From: Neorhizobium sp. JUb45
Lineage (GTDB): Bacteria; Pseudomonadota; Alphaproteobacteria; Rhizobiales; Rhizobiaceae
DNA length: 64,000 nucleotides
NCBI RefSeq assembly: GCF_004343585.1
Contig: NZ_SLYW01000014.1
Coordinates: 1 to 64,000 of the forward strand
Reading direction: 5' to 3'
The notes below the pieces were generated by a model. That model was not told where the DNA came from. It searched no databases and saw only the letters and a program-made list of their open reading frames with translations. Made by a program: the position numbers and the translations under genes. Positions 35,369 to 44,116 of this stretch are shown here, piece by piece (within the stretch, counting starts at the first letter, position 1; each line of letters opens with the position of its first letter).

Positions 35369-36876
35369 GCGAAAATCCCATGGCAGAACCAGCGATGATC
35401 GCCGGTTTCGGGATCGACGCCATCGCCGGAGCGGAACACCCAGAGGCGTTCGCCGCTCTCGTCCTCGATGACGAAATAATCGCGCACCGCCTCCATTTCG
35501 CTGTCACGCTGCCACCACTCGCCAAAAATCCGTTCAGGGCCGTCGGCGCGTATCACCTTGCGGCGTTTGCCACGCCAGGTGATGGAGGCAGGCGGATAGT
35601 CAGGCATCAGCGCGATGGCGGTGATCAGTTCCGGCCGCGGCAGTAACCGCACAGGCCGGCGCCAGTGTCCGACCCATGCGACTGCGATCGGATCGGCAAC
35701 AGCACTGATGCGCTGGACGGAACGCTCGGGCACATCAGACGCCATGGGCGCGAGGCGATAGACCTTGTGGCCGCGGTTTCCATAGATATCGATCAGCGGC
35801 GAAACGTCAGTGACTTCCTCCTCCACCAGCGAAGACGATTTCTGCGTCTCTTCAAGCGGCTCGGCGATCACAGCAACCAGGGTCAGTTTCTCGATGCCAA
35901 AGCCCGGCTCGATCTTTTCGGTCCGATCACGAAACAGCTTGGTCAACCAGGCGACATCACGGGCCGGCTTGACCGTGCCGGCACGGATCGCCTGCCGTGT
36001 GCCATCGACCTTATCGACGATCAGATCGGCACGACGCACACCCAGGCCTTTTTTCTGGAGCTCCTCGATCAGTTGGACGATCAACCGGCCGACATATTTG
36101 TTGATGGTTTCGGCAGCACCGATGGGCTCGGCAAAGGACCGGGCGACCTCGATCAATTCGGCGGTTCGGATCGGATCGATCGGTTCGGACACACGTCCAA
36201 ATATCTGGTCGAGACGGCGGCCGATTTCCGGACCAAAGCGAAGGTTTAAAGGTGCGCGCGCGGTATTCGCCAGCTGGCCGATGGATTGAAAACCAAGCGT
36301 GTGGAGGTCGCTGACGATCTTGGGCGCAAGTCGCAGCAACGAGATCGGCAGTTTTTCAACAGCGCGGACGGTCTGACCGATCGGTACGATGACAGTTTCA
36401 CGGCTGATGGCGCGGGCGCATGCGTGTGCCGCACCCCAGGTGTCGGCGACGGCGACCCGGGCCGTCAGCTTTCTTGCCAGGAACTGGTTGGCGATCTTGG
36501 TCACCATCGGCAGTTCGCCACCCTGAAGGTGATCGGCGCCTTCGGTATCCATGACAATGCCGTCTACGCCGTCGACGGCAACGATCGGGGAATAGAGCGT
36601 CAGCGCCCAAAGCGTGATCCGCTCCAGTGCCGCGGCGTCCGTCTTGAGGTCTGCGTCCACCAGCATCAGCCCGCGAAACAGCGCCTGCGCCTTTGCAGCC
36701 GGTATGCCGACACGCACGCCAGCCTTCTTCGCAGCCGCATCGGCGGCCGACACCCAGCGTTTCGAGCCGCTTTTGGCGATCACGGCGATAGCCTGTTCAG
36801 GCGGAATGGACGGATCGTCCCGGCGAATGCGATCGGTCGGCAGATCCGGCAGATAAATCGAGACGACCCTTGTCAT
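35365..36876 (-). CDS. imuB: ImuB, Y-family polymerase-like protein
   Basis: 503 residues starting MTRVVSIYLPDLPTDRIRRD. It has the Y-family fold, but the position that normally holds the first catalytic acidic residue reads YLPDLPTDR, as in ImuB proteins, which are thought to lack polymerase activity and to link ImuA and DnaE2 to the sliding clamp. ATG 36876 is preferred to a GTG one codon earlier. The 5' end overlaps imuA by 80 bases. Confidence 0.94.
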   Translation of the reverse strand: MTRVVSIYLPDLPTDRIRRDDPSIPPEQAIAVIAKSGSKRWVSAADAAAKKAGVRVGIPAAKAQALFRGLMLVDADLKTDAAALERITLWALTLYSPIVAVDGVDGIVMDTEGADHLQGGELPMVTKIANQFLARKLTARVAVADTWGAAHACARAISRETVIVPIGQTVRAVEKLPISLLRLAPKIVSDLHTLGFQSIGQLANTARAPLNLRFGPEIGRRLDQIFGRVSEPIDPIRTAELIEVARSFAEPIGAAETINKYVGRLIVQLIEELQKKGLGVRRADLIVDKVDGTRQAIRAGTVKPARDVAWLTKLFRDRTEKIEPGFGIEKLTLVAVIAEPLEETQKSSSLVEEEVTDVSPLIDIYGNRGHKVYRLAPMASDVPERSVQRISAVADPIAVAWVGHWRRPVRLLPRPELITAIALMPDYPPASITWRGKRRKVIRADGPERIFGEWWQRDSEMEAVRDYFVIEDESGERLWVFRSGDGVDPETGDHRWFCHGIFA

Positions 36877-37573
36877 CACACGCCCTCACGAGAAACTCAG
36901 CACACCCACCCGCTTTCACGCGCATCAACTCCACAAACCATCTTGGCCGCCCCACCCCCGGAACCGGCAAATCCTCCGACGGCATGACGCTCACCCGCCA
37001 CCGTGTGGTCGAGGCCGTCGGCTGTCCGAAGTCATTGGCTTCCGTTTGCCGCCTCCAGCGGCGCACGGCCAATGCCATCGTCCCGGTGCGCTCGGCGGCC
37101 AGCTGAAGCCGGCGCGAACCGACCATCGGCAGGCGGACAAGCTCGCCGACGACCGCACCAAGACCGCCGAAGGACAGCCCCTCCTCCATGTTGGCGAGCA
37201 CATCCTCGTCCTTGTCGGATTCCACAAAAATCACCCGATCGGAATTGAGACCGACCTGCGCCAGTGCCGGGAAAAACAGATCCGGCCGCGTCAGGCACCA
37301 GACGATCGGTCCCTTGGTTCTGGCTGCGATGCCAGCTGCAAAGAGGGCCGCAGCGGCACCATCGACCGTGCCTGCTCCGCCACCGGCAAACTCGTGCAGG
37401 GCGCCATAGCTGAGCCCACCGCCGGGTAGAGCTGCATCCATCTCCGGCACGCCGAAGGCCAGGCAGCCGGCCTTCTTCACCGTGCTGGTTTCGAGCGAAG
37501 CGATCCGCTCGCGCAGATCAGAGATCACATCTGAAACACCCTCTGACGTCCTTGGGGCGCGGGCAGCAGTCAT
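36797..37573 (-). CDS. imuA: ImuA, RecA-like SOS mutagenesis protein
   Basis: 258 residues with a RecA/SulA-like core: LPGGGLSYGALHEFAGGGAG, then IVWCLTRPDLFFPALAQVGL and GSRRLQLAAERTGTMALAVR. The Walker A glycine pattern is degenerate. ImuA is needed with ImuB and DnaE2 for damage-induced mutagenesis. The end of the gene overlaps the first 80 bases of imuB in another frame. A LexA box lies 71 bases upstream of the start. Confidence 0.93.
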   Translation of the reverse strand: MTAARAPRTSEGVSDVISDLRERIASLETSTVKKAGCLAFGVPEMDAALPGGGLSYGALHEFAGGGAGTVDGAAAALFAAGIAARTKGPIVWCLTRPDLFFPALAQVGLNSDRVIFVESDKDEDVLANMEEGLSFGGLGAVVGELVRLPMVGSRRLQLAAERTGTMALAVRRWRRQTEANDFGQPTASTTRWRVSVMPSEDLPVPGVGRPRWFVELMRVKAGGCAEFLVRACDDKGRLDLSAGSADRSHSPGRSVHSA

Positions 37574-37643
37574 CGTTCACGGCTCCCTTCAGGAACGTGT
37601 TGGCAGAGTTTCGGGCCAGCATCATGCTGGACAAAATGCGGAT

Positions 37644-37658
37644 GTTCTGTTTCTGTTC
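37644..37658. promoter_or_regulatory. LexA (SOS) box upstream of imuA
   Basis: GTTCTGTTTCTGTTC is an exact GTTC-N7-GTTC direct repeat, the established alphaproteobacterial LexA operator. It lies in the promoter region of imuA-imuB-dnaE2, a cassette known to be DNA-damage inducible. Confidence 0.88.
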
Positions 37659-37850
37659 CGACTGAAACAAAGAGTCAAGCAACCAGAAGGTTGGGAATAT
37701 TATCCTGAACATTAGAAATCCCGTGGATTCAGGGAGGTAGCGCTGCAAAATTTTTTTTTTGCTCTGCCCGTTTGGTCGAGCGGCGTGAATAGCGGGGACA
37801 AGTCCTGGATCGTCACAATCTCCTTAAGGTTTTTTTGTTGAACTGTCGGA

Positions 37851-38903
37851 ATGACGAAGACCCCGAGATCAAAGCCGCTCCTTCGTGATACCGAGGCCCC
37901 GCTCCGCTCGCGGCCGCGCAAGAAGCGCAATCCGTCAGAGCCACAGCTTCCATTCGATCCCATCCCCGACCGCGTCGAGCCGGCATTGGCGCAGCTCAAA
38001 GCAAAGCCGCCACAAGGATCCGAATGGTCCTGGGAGGTGAAATGGGATGGATACCGGCTTGCCGTGCATATCGAGCCGCAAGGCGTGCGGATCCTCACCC
38101 GTGGCGGCCATGACTGGACCGATCGCTTTCCAGCGATCGAGCAGGCGGCCCGGGCGCTCGGGCCGGCGACCATGATCATCGACGGAGAGGCTGTAGTTCT
38201 GGACGCAGAGGGCCGATCGGATTTCGGGCTGCTGCAGCAATCGCTCGGAGCATCGGGAAAGAGGGCTGGCAACCAGGCCTCCGATGCCATCCTCTATGCC
38301 TTTGACCTGCTTTATCTCGATGGCCATGATTTGCGCGGAGTCGAATATCGATCGCGCCGGCATTTGCTCGAAGACACGGTGAAGGATCAGGACGGCGCCA
38401 TCCGGCTTTCCGAAACACTCGATGCTGATCCAGCCGTCCTACTGGAACATGCCTGCCGCCTAGGACTGGAAGGCATCGTCGGCAAGCATCGTGACCAGCC
38501 ATACCGGTCAGGCCGCACCGGCGATTGGGTAAAGGTGAAGTGCGTCGAGAGCGAAGCCTTCTTCATCGTCGGCTATGAGCCGTCGGCAGCGTCGCCGGCC
38601 GGCTTCGGTTCGCTGGTTCTGGGCGCCTACCGCGATGGTGAGATCGTCGATGTCGGCAGCGTTGGGACTGGCTTTAGGGAAGCCGAGGCCATCAAGCTCC
38701 GCAAGATGCTCGAAAAGCTACGGTGGAAGCAGAAGCAGCCGCCAGTGCCCGATACCGAAAAAGCCGACGTCGTCTGGGTGCATCCGACGCTGATCGCCGA
38801 GATCGAGTTCCGTGCCTGGACGGCCGACGGCAAGCTTCGCCACGCGGCCTACAAGGGGTTGCGTGAACGGCAGGACAATGCCGACGTGTTTCAGCTCGAC
38901 TAG
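37851..38903 (+). CDS. ATP-dependent DNA ligase, LigD ligase-domain type
   Basis: 350 residues. The nucleotidyl-transferase motif is EVKWDGYRLA with Lys64 as the AMP-accepting residue, followed by IIDGEAVVLD, LYAFDLLYLDG, LEGIVGKH and WVKVKC, the remaining ligase motifs. The C-terminal OB fold ends in VEIEFRAWTADGKLRHAAYK-like sequence. It lacks the polymerase and nuclease domains of full LigD, so it is a stand-alone ligase, possibly joining ends with a separate Ku. It stands divergent from the imuA cassette. Confidence 0.92.
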   Translation: MTKTPRSKPLLRDTEAPLRSRPRKKRNPSEPQLPFDPIPDRVEPALAQLKAKPPQGSEWSWEVKWDGYRLAVHIEPQGVRILTRGGHDWTDRFPAIEQAARALGPATMIIDGEAVVLDAEGRSDFGLLQQSLGASGKRAGNQASDAILYAFDLLYLDGHDLRGVEYRSRRHLLEDTVKDQDGAIRLSETLDADPAVLLEHACRLGLEGIVGKHRDQPYRSGRTGDWVKVKCVESEAFFIVGYEPSAASPAGFGSLVLGAYRDGEIVDVGSVGTGFREAEAIKLRKMLEKLRWKQKQPPVPDTEKADVVWVHPTLIAEIEFRAWTADGKLRHAAYKGLRERQDNADVFQLD

Positions 38904-38961
38904 CGGAGCGCCATCGATGCGCTAAACTGCCCTCCATGGTCGAGCGGAGGATTAGCCTGGA

Positions 38962-39735
38962 ATGTGCAACCTTTATCGGATGGAAGACAAGGACTGGGTC
39001 TCGAGATGGGCTCAGGACGCCGAGAGCTTGATCAACCTCATGCCCGCCTATCAGATGAATCCCGATCAGATGGGGCCGATCGTTCGCAACACGAATGACG
39101 GACGCAAGCAGCTCGTCCATGCGCGCTGGGGCCTGCCCTCGCCAATCTTCGTCCAGAAGAAGGCGGCCGAGGCCCGCGCGGCAAAGCTCAAAGCGAAGGG
39201 CAAGCCAGTCGATATGGATGAACTGATCAGGATTGAACCGGATCGCGGCGTCACCAATGTCCGCAAGCTCACCCTGCCTCACTGGAAACGCTGGTTTGGT
39301 GTCGAACATCGCTGCATCGTGCCGGTCACAAGTTTTGCCGAACCGGATCCCGTAAGCCAGGCGCCGGGCGGCAAGGTTCCGAATGCCTGGTTCGCACGCG
39401 ACGAGGCGAAATCTCTGATATTCTTTGCCGGCATTCACGTGCCGCAATGGAAGAGCGTCCGGAAGGTGAAGGACGGCCTGACCACGGACGACCTCTATGG
39501 CTTCCTGACCACCGATCCAAACGGTCTGGTTGCCCCGATCCACGAGAAGGCGATGCCGGTCCTGCTGCTGACCCAAGAGGAGACAAAGGTTTGGATGGAG
39601 GCGCCGTGGGATGAGGCCAAGGATTTGGCCCGACCCTTGCCGGATGATGCGCTGATCATCGCGTCGCGGGAGCCCTATGGTTCCTCGATCGTCACGAAGG
39701 AGGGCGACCCCCTCGCGCAGGGCAGTTTGCTCTAG
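38962..39735 (+). CDS. SOS response-associated peptidase (SRAP/YedK family)
   Basis: 257 residues. It starts MCNLYRMEDKD, with the invariant Cys2 that attaches covalently to abasic sites in single-stranded DNA. The later conserved segments are RCIVPVTSFAEPDP with the catalytic Glu and PIHEKAMPVLLLTQEE with the catalytic His. HMCES/YedK proteins shield abasic sites at forks. It follows the ligase gene after 58 bases, in a repair neighbourhood. Confidence 0.95.
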   Translation: MCNLYRMEDKDWVSRWAQDAESLINLMPAYQMNPDQMGPIVRNTNDGRKQLVHARWGLPSPIFVQKKAAEARAAKLKAKGKPVDMDELIRIEPDRGVTNVRKLTLPHWKRWFGVEHRCIVPVTSFAEPDPVSQAPGGKVPNAWFARDEAKSLIFFAGIHVPQWKSVRKVKDGLTTDDLYGFLTTDPNGLVAPIHEKAMPVLLLTQEETKVWMEAPWDEAKDLARPLPDDALIIASREPYGSSIVTKEGDPLAQGSLL

Positions 39736-39776
39736 CACCCGAGGTGGAAGCCGCCTGATTTCGTCCCCAGAAACGA

Positions 39777-39930
39777 AAAAGCCTGCCGCGGGAGGAGGTG
39801 CGGCAGGCTTTTCGAAAGAGTTGAACAAACGGCTGGGAGGAGGGTGCCGCTGTCCCGTCAGACGCCCCTTGGGAGGAGGAGTGGGTCGTCTGAAATCGAA
39901 GCTCTGCGGGAGGAGGTGCATCGCTTCAAT
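39777..39930 (-). ncRNA. Array of four CCUCCUCCC-loop hairpins (cuckoo/CcsR-like sRNA)
   Basis: Four hairpins each show CCTCCTCCC in the loop when read on the minus strand. The loops lie at 39908-39916, 39871-39879, 39835-39843 and 39790-39798. The stems are GAAGC/GCTTC (39898/39923), TCAGACG/CGTCTGA (39858/39887), CGGC/GCCG (39830/39846) and a perfect 13-base stem at 39777-39789 and 39800-39812 followed by TTTTT, an intrinsic terminator. They lie downstream of a DUF1127 gene on the same strand. This matches the cuckoo family first described as CcsR RNAs in Rhodobacter, which are stress-induced and located behind DUF1127 genes. The CCUCCUCCC loops resemble an anti-Shine-Dalgarno sequence. Transcript ends are not known from sequence. 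Confidence 0.8.
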
Positions 39931-40060
39931 GAAACCAAGATACTCATTTCCTCCGCACATTAAATAGACTTTGATGCAGCGCAGCCATGCACAAATGCAC
40001 GACCTCAAACTGATCTCAAGAATGTCCAGCTTAGCGCCTCGCGGCAGGCTAGAAACGCAA

Positions 40061-40083
40061 ACGCCCGCATCATCAGCGGGCGT
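40061..40083 (-). terminator. Hairpin directly after the DUF1127 gene
   Basis: ACGCCCGC and GCGGGCGT form a perfect eight-base stem with loop ATCATCA. On the minus strand it is followed by TTTGCGTTTCT. It could partly terminate the transcript or act as a processing site between the mRNA and the hairpin array beyond. Confidence 0.65.
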
Positions 40084-40116
40084 ATTGTCATTCAGGTTGG
40101 CTTGGGAGCAGGCCGC

Positions 40117-40263
40117 TTAGCGAGCGACCGACTGGCGAGCAACACTGTGGATGTCGGCACGATTGATACCGAGGTCCTGCAGTTCGCGCGAGCTCATCCG
40201 GCCGAGTTCGGTAACGGTCTGACGATACTTGCGCCAGTTATTGAAAGAGCGTGCTACGTTCAT
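40117..40263 (-). CDS. DUF1127 small protein
   Basis: 48 residues starting MNVARSFNNWRKYRQTVTEL and continuing GRMSSRELQDLGINRADIHS, the standard DUF1127 pattern: basic, helical and arginine-rich. Start ATG 40263 has AAGGGGATC upstream. In Rhodobacter a protein of this family is encoded with cuckoo RNAs and acts as an RNA-binding factor in RNA maturation; the same role here is inference from synteny. It is probably stress-induced (see the promoter just upstream). Confidence 0.92.
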   Translation of the reverse strand: MNVARSFNNWRKYRQTVTELGRMSSRELQDLGINRADIHSVARQSVAR

Positions 40264-40289
40264 GATGATCCCCTTCCGTGAGGTCTCTT

Positions 40290-40315
40290 GACGCCAGCAA
40301 CCTTGCTTCGGTTCC
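40290..40315 (-). promoter_or_regulatory. Candidate EcfG (general stress sigma) promoter of the DUF1127-sRNA locus
   Basis: On the minus strand GGAAC (40311-40315) and CGTC (40290-40293) are separated by 17 bases. The rhizobial RpoE2/EcfG consensus is GGAAC-N16-17-CGTT, so one base differs. It would start transcription just before the gene. Stress induction would agree with the known behaviour of this RNA family. Confidence 0.4.
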
Positions 40316-40432
40316 AACGTCGTTTCGATGACTGGAATATAGACCCTTGCCCACCCGTCGATAAGGCACAAGGTCTCAGGCCGGCCATGCGCTCAAAGCA
40401 TAGGTTCAATCAGATCTAAGCTAAAGAGGCTA

Positions 40433-41413
40433 TCAGGCCCGGAACCGGTCGAAGGCGGTGAGGCGTTTAGTCGGTGGATCGGCGTCTGGATAGCGGTAGA
40501 TTTCGGCCCTGAGATAGCGGAGCTCATCCTCGAGCGCTTCTTCACCAACCTCGATCCACCAAGACTTGGGTCGGCCGTCGCTTCCGTCGGACCAGCGATA
40601 GCCTCGCGCCTTCAGATGATCCTTCATGTCGAAGGGACTGTTTTCCGCAAAGATTCGGACACGCGATCTCTGGCTTGCTTCATAGAGTTCGGCGAAAGCT
40701 GTGGAAGCAGAGCCGTCCACCTTACGAGCCAGGACCTCCAGAAGTGCGAAACAATCATCGACAGCGCGATGACCATCATGGAAGTAGCCCGCCTGCCCGA
40801 TCAGGTATCCGAGCTTCGTGCCCTCATATCCCCGCGACGACCAGTCGATCTCAGAGTTAGAGCAAGCCCAGGCCTTGCCAGAAAACAGATGAGAAAATGC
40901 CTCACAGAATGGCCGGTCGAAACCCGCATTGTGGGCAATCAGCAGATCGGCAGGTTCGATCAGTGCCTGCAACGCAGCCGTATCGATCGACTGCCCGACC
41001 ACCATGTCGCCGGTTATGCCGGTGAGCCTGGTAATTTCGGAAGGAATGGAAATGCTGGGCTGCTGAAGTCCACCATAGATGCCGGTCACGTCACCGATAC
41101 GTCCTGTCGCATCGAAGCTGAAAGCGACCACGCCAATCTCGATGATCTCATCCTTGCGCGCATTGAGGCCGGTGGTCTCGGTGTCGAGCACAATACCTTT
41201 GAGGGGATACTCCGGACGCGGGTTCGGCGCGACTGCTGGCGGCACCATTTTCGTAAGGATGCGGTAGCGGCCCGTCTCAGCGAGATGCCGGACCATGTCC
41301 TCTTCACTCATGGGGACGGCAGGCTGTTCGGGCTTGGCTAATCTGGAGGCGGCACGCGTGACCAAATCGTCGCGCGGACCCTGCTCCGGAAACATGTCAA
41401 ACTGTTGCGCCAT
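40433..41413 (-). CDS. 3'-5' exonuclease, DnaQ/DEDDh family
   Basis: 326 residues from ATG 41413. The three Exo motifs are GIVLDTETTGLNARKDEIIE, LIAHNAGFDRPF and HRAVDDCFALLEVLA, with the histidine of the DEDDh subtype. The protein has about 75 residues before the nuclease domain and 100 after it, the latter with RGYRWSDGSDGRPKSWWIEV, so it is not the polymerase III epsilon subunit itself but a relative. A TTG start at 41425 has a better ribosome binding site (GGTGAGG) than the ATG. It may serve repair together with the nearby polymerase and ligase. Confidence 0.87.
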   Translation of the reverse strand: MAQQFDMFPEQGPRDDLVTRAASRLAKPEQPAVPMSEEDMVRHLAETGRYRILTKMVPPAVAPNPRPEYPLKGIVLDTETTGLNARKDEIIEIGVVAFSFDATGRIGDVTGIYGGLQQPSISIPSEITRLTGITGDMVVGQSIDTAALQALIEPADLLIAHNAGFDRPFCEAFSHLFSGKAWACSNSEIDWSSRGYEGTKLGYLIGQAGYFHDGHRAVDDCFALLEVLARKVDGSASTAFAELYEASQRSRVRIFAENSPFDMKDHLKARGYRWSDGSDGRPKSWWIEVGEEALEDELRYLRAEIYRYPDADPPTKRLTAFDRFRA

Positions 41414-41425
41414 TCCTGTTGTCAA

Positions 41426-41840
41426 AGCCTCACCGCCAATTCTCTTACTTCAAAACACGGCACAATCGGCAGATCAACCTTGTTGGCGGAGGTGCGATTT
41501 CAGCCAATCTGTCGAGCAAGGTTTACGGTCGCGCAGTTTCACGCAGTGACAGCTCTTGGGTCGTTGCGCAGAAACGTCCCCAAACAGGAAAGGGCATACC
41601 AGCTGTAGCGGGAACCGCGAAAGCCGTTCGCCTCCCGTAAGACCGGTCTAAAGGGTTGCCGCAGGAGGGTCAGCACAGCGACGGCAACGCCGGGATCCGG
41701 GATCGACAGCCCCCGGCGCGCGGGGCCGCTACTCACATCCCAGAGCGCCGCATTAGCTCCATGATCAGAATTGGCGGCAAAGAGGTCCCAAGCCCTGCGC
41801 GATGAAACAGATTTGCAGCATCCACAGGCACTTGGCCTTA
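41426..41840. other. Intergenic region of 415 bp
   Basis: It lies upstream of the exonuclease gene and downstream of an unknown minus-strand gene. I see no gene, hairpin or known motif that I can support. Confidence 0.3.
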
Positions 41841-42608
41841 TCAGTGGAGGATAACGGCCTCGACTCCGATCGGAAGGCCAATCCTGAAGAATTTATCGAA
41901 CAATACCGTCTTGCGAAATTGCCTGTCCATCACCGACATGGCTGGCACGTTCTGCGGCGAGTTCTCCAGTATGCCGAGCCAGGTCAGCGGGCGAACGAGA
42001 TTATGGGCGATGAACCAGCCTGCCTCGTGTCGGGGGCCGAGCGGTCCCCTCGCCGGGAAAAGCTCCACCGGGACTGCCCATTCGGTAAAGTCGCCAAGCG
42101 TCACCCAGTCGCCCAACCGGGTCGAGACGACGCCCAGCATATGCCTAAGATCCCAGAACAGGGCGGCGGCTTCGGGGGATAGACTCTCCTGCAGCGGAGC
42201 GGCCAGCATCCATTCCGCGAGAACTGCCTGAAGCTCCCCGTGATTGCCGAGGATCGAACTGCCGCGCTTCGTGAGCACGGCCCTACCCTTGTAGTGGCGG
42301 ATAATACGAAGGTCCTGCAGCGCCCAATGCAGGATGGAGAGCGGAGGAAAATCCGGTTCGTTGAGAACCTTGTTCACGGAATAGAGGATTTCCGGTTCAT
42401 ACCCGGGCCACTGAAATTCATGTGCGGCCCATTCGACACATTTCCTCTGAAAAGCGCCCAAGGATTGCGTCAACGGAATGCCGCCGTTTTGCTTGACATA
42501 GCGGAGAAGCTTCATGCCATTGGTGGCAAGTGGGCTAGCTGCCAGTTCATCCTGATGAAGAGCCGGAGACAAATACACAAAGCGGGAGAGCGTGGACGGG
42601 CGGAACAT
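41841..42608 (-). CDS. Hypothetical protein
   Basis: 255 residues, no signal peptide or membrane segment. It begins MFRPSTLSRFVYLSPALHQD and is rich in Trp and Leu (WAAHEFQWPGYEPEILYSVN, then LHWALQDLRIIRHYKGRAVL with TKRG). The central part resembles a winged-helix layout with a KGRAVLTKRG wing, but I do not recognise the family. It stands alone on its strand. Codon use looks normal for the window. Confidence 0.65.
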   Translation of the reverse strand: MFRPSTLSRFVYLSPALHQDELAASPLATNGMKLLRYVKQNGGIPLTQSLGAFQRKCVEWAAHEFQWPGYEPEILYSVNKVLNEPDFPPLSILHWALQDLRIIRHYKGRAVLTKRGSSILGNHGELQAVLAEWMLAAPLQESLSPEAAALFWDLRHMLGVVSTRLGDWVTLGDFTEWAVPVELFPARGPLGPRHEAGWFIAHNLVRPLTWLGILENSPQNVPAMSVMDRQFRKTVLFDKFFRIGLPIGVEAVILH

Positions 42609-43077
42609 GGGAAAGGATAATGCCGGAATAATTTACCGCCGTCATCTGCCCCGATACGATTTGATTTCGAACCACTCGCCCCCTCAAACCCCATGCCGCC
42701 TTGAAAGGAACCGAACCGGCTGCCTATCAAGTTTGCAGAAATTTCTTTGGTTTGACAAGACGTTGAAGATGTATCGGCAGCACTGGTGCACGGGCTTGCC
42801 TCGCTGTTTCGCGCCCAGTGCGGTTCTTAGGGGCACCCTTTCGCTCAATACCGAAGACAGCGGGCAAGACCGCAGTTCGCTCGATCAGGTCTTTGGACGC
42901 TTCCAGGTGCCTTGACAGCTACTACACACCCCGACAGCATCGTGACGTTTGTGCGTTTGGATATGCCGTCAGGGATCCCGTGCCCTTGTAAGCATATTTA
43001 AAGGCAGAGATTTCACTTCGAGATAATGCAGTTTATTTATTCGATTACGGATCAGACAACAGGTGAATTAGGATTCA
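42609..43077. other. Intergenic region of 470 bp between divergent genes
   Basis: It holds T-arm-like copy E at 42700 and an AT-rich part at 42990-43060 that probably includes the AraC gene promoter. No gene is seen. Confidence 0.4.
42700..42725 (-). repeat. tRNA T-arm-like repeat, copy E
   Basis: The plus strand reads CTTGAAAGGAACCGAACC then GGCTGCCT. It is one of the more diverged copies, in a divergent intergenic region. Confidence 0.45.
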
Positions 43078-43974
43078 ATGGCCGCCGATCGTATGCCGTC
43101 CGATAATGGGTTGCGACACCAGCCGGTTTACGAACCCATCGTCCCACTGGCGACGGAGTGCTTCATCTGGCGAACGGATGATTATCCATTATCCTGGAGC
43201 GTGTGGAACGCACATCCGGAATGCGAGATCCATCTGATCAAAAGCGCCGGCGGAACCTGCCATATCGGCGATTTCATCGGCGGGTTCGACCCGGGCGATC
43301 TGTTCATCGTCGGCCGCGGGTTGCCCCATAATTGGGTGACACCTCTAAAACCGCGCGACCGCATCGAAAACCGCGACGTCATCGTACAGTTCGACGAGGA
43401 TAGAATTCTCGCCGCCGCGAATCTCATGCCAGAGCTCACCGACCTTCGATCCTTTTTCCTGCGCGCGAGACGCGGGATTGCCTTCAATGGCGAGGCCAGG
43501 ACGCAAGGGGCCGAAATCATGGAGGCAATGGGAAAAGCGGATGGCATCGAGCGCTTGTCACTATTCCTTACCTTGCTTGCCATCCTGTCGAAAAGCGCCG
43601 AAACGGCTCTTTTATCTTCGGAAGGCTTCTCGCTTCATACGAACCCATCGACGAACCAGACCGTTCGCGAAGTGCTTGCTTGGATCTCGGCAAACTACCA
43701 GAATGATATCAGGATTGAGCAACCGGCAGCGCTGATCGGGATGACTGGGACGTCCTTCTCGCGCTTCTTCAAACGCAATACCGGAACCACCTTCAGCAAC
43801 TATCTGATCGAGCTTAGGATGGGAAAAGCAAGCGAGCTCCTGCTCCGCTCAGACTTACCGATAACGACGATCGCCGCGGAAGCAGGTTACGACAATCTTT
43901 CGAATTTCAATCTGAGTTTCAAAAAGTCTCGAGGCATGACGCCGACAGGCTTCCGCAAAAGCCGAGGCCTTTGA
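43078..43974 (+). CDS. AraC family transcriptional regulator
   Basis: 298 residues. The N-terminal part is a cupin-type sensor (HPECEIHLIKSAGGTCHIGD, then FDPGDLFIVGRGLPHNW). Two helix-turn-helix motifs form the C-terminal 100 residues: QPAALIGMTGTSFSRFFKRN and ITTIAAEAGYDNLSNFNLSF, ending KSRGMTPTGFRKSR. Such regulators usually activate sugar genes. A sorbitol-type dehydrogenase gene lies 780 bases downstream and may be its target. Confidence 0.93.
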   Translation: MAADRMPSDNGLRHQPVYEPIVPLATECFIWRTDDYPLSWSVWNAHPECEIHLIKSAGGTCHIGDFIGGFDPGDLFIVGRGLPHNWVTPLKPRDRIENRDVIVQFDEDRILAAANLMPELTDLRSFFLRARRGIAFNGEARTQGAEIMEAMGKADGIERLSLFLTLLAILSKSAETALLSSEGFSLHTNPSTNQTVREVLAWISANYQNDIRIEQPAALIGMTGTSFSRFFKRNTGTTFSNYLIELRMGKASELLLRSDLPITTIAAEAGYDNLSNFNLSFKKSRGMTPTGFRKSRGL

Positions 43975-44116
43975 CTGACGAGTTTATGTCCCTATTTGGT
44001 CATCATGGCGGTAATTTAGGACAGAATGGACATGATATCATTAGTTTTGGCTATCTAAAACGCTAGTTCCATATCCGCGAACGAGGTATTTGTTTGCCGT
44101 CTCGTGGGAGGGAACC

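Larger units (their letters stand above)
39736..40116. other. 380-bp non-coding stretch containing the hairpin array
   Basis: Apart from the four hairpins and the terminator-like stem at 40061, the part at 39931-40060 shows no gene and no further repeats. Confidence 0.5.

Noticed and set aside
36797..36876. imuA/imuB overlap as a sign of a wrong start for imuB
   Set aside because: The overlap encodes the conserved ImuB N-terminus (MTRVVSIYLPDLP), so the overlap is real.
39777..39930. GGGAGGAGG repeats as plus-strand ribosome binding sites of tiny genes
   Set aside because: No start codons with open frames follow them, while the minus-strand hairpins, T-run and DUF1127 neighbour explain them fully.
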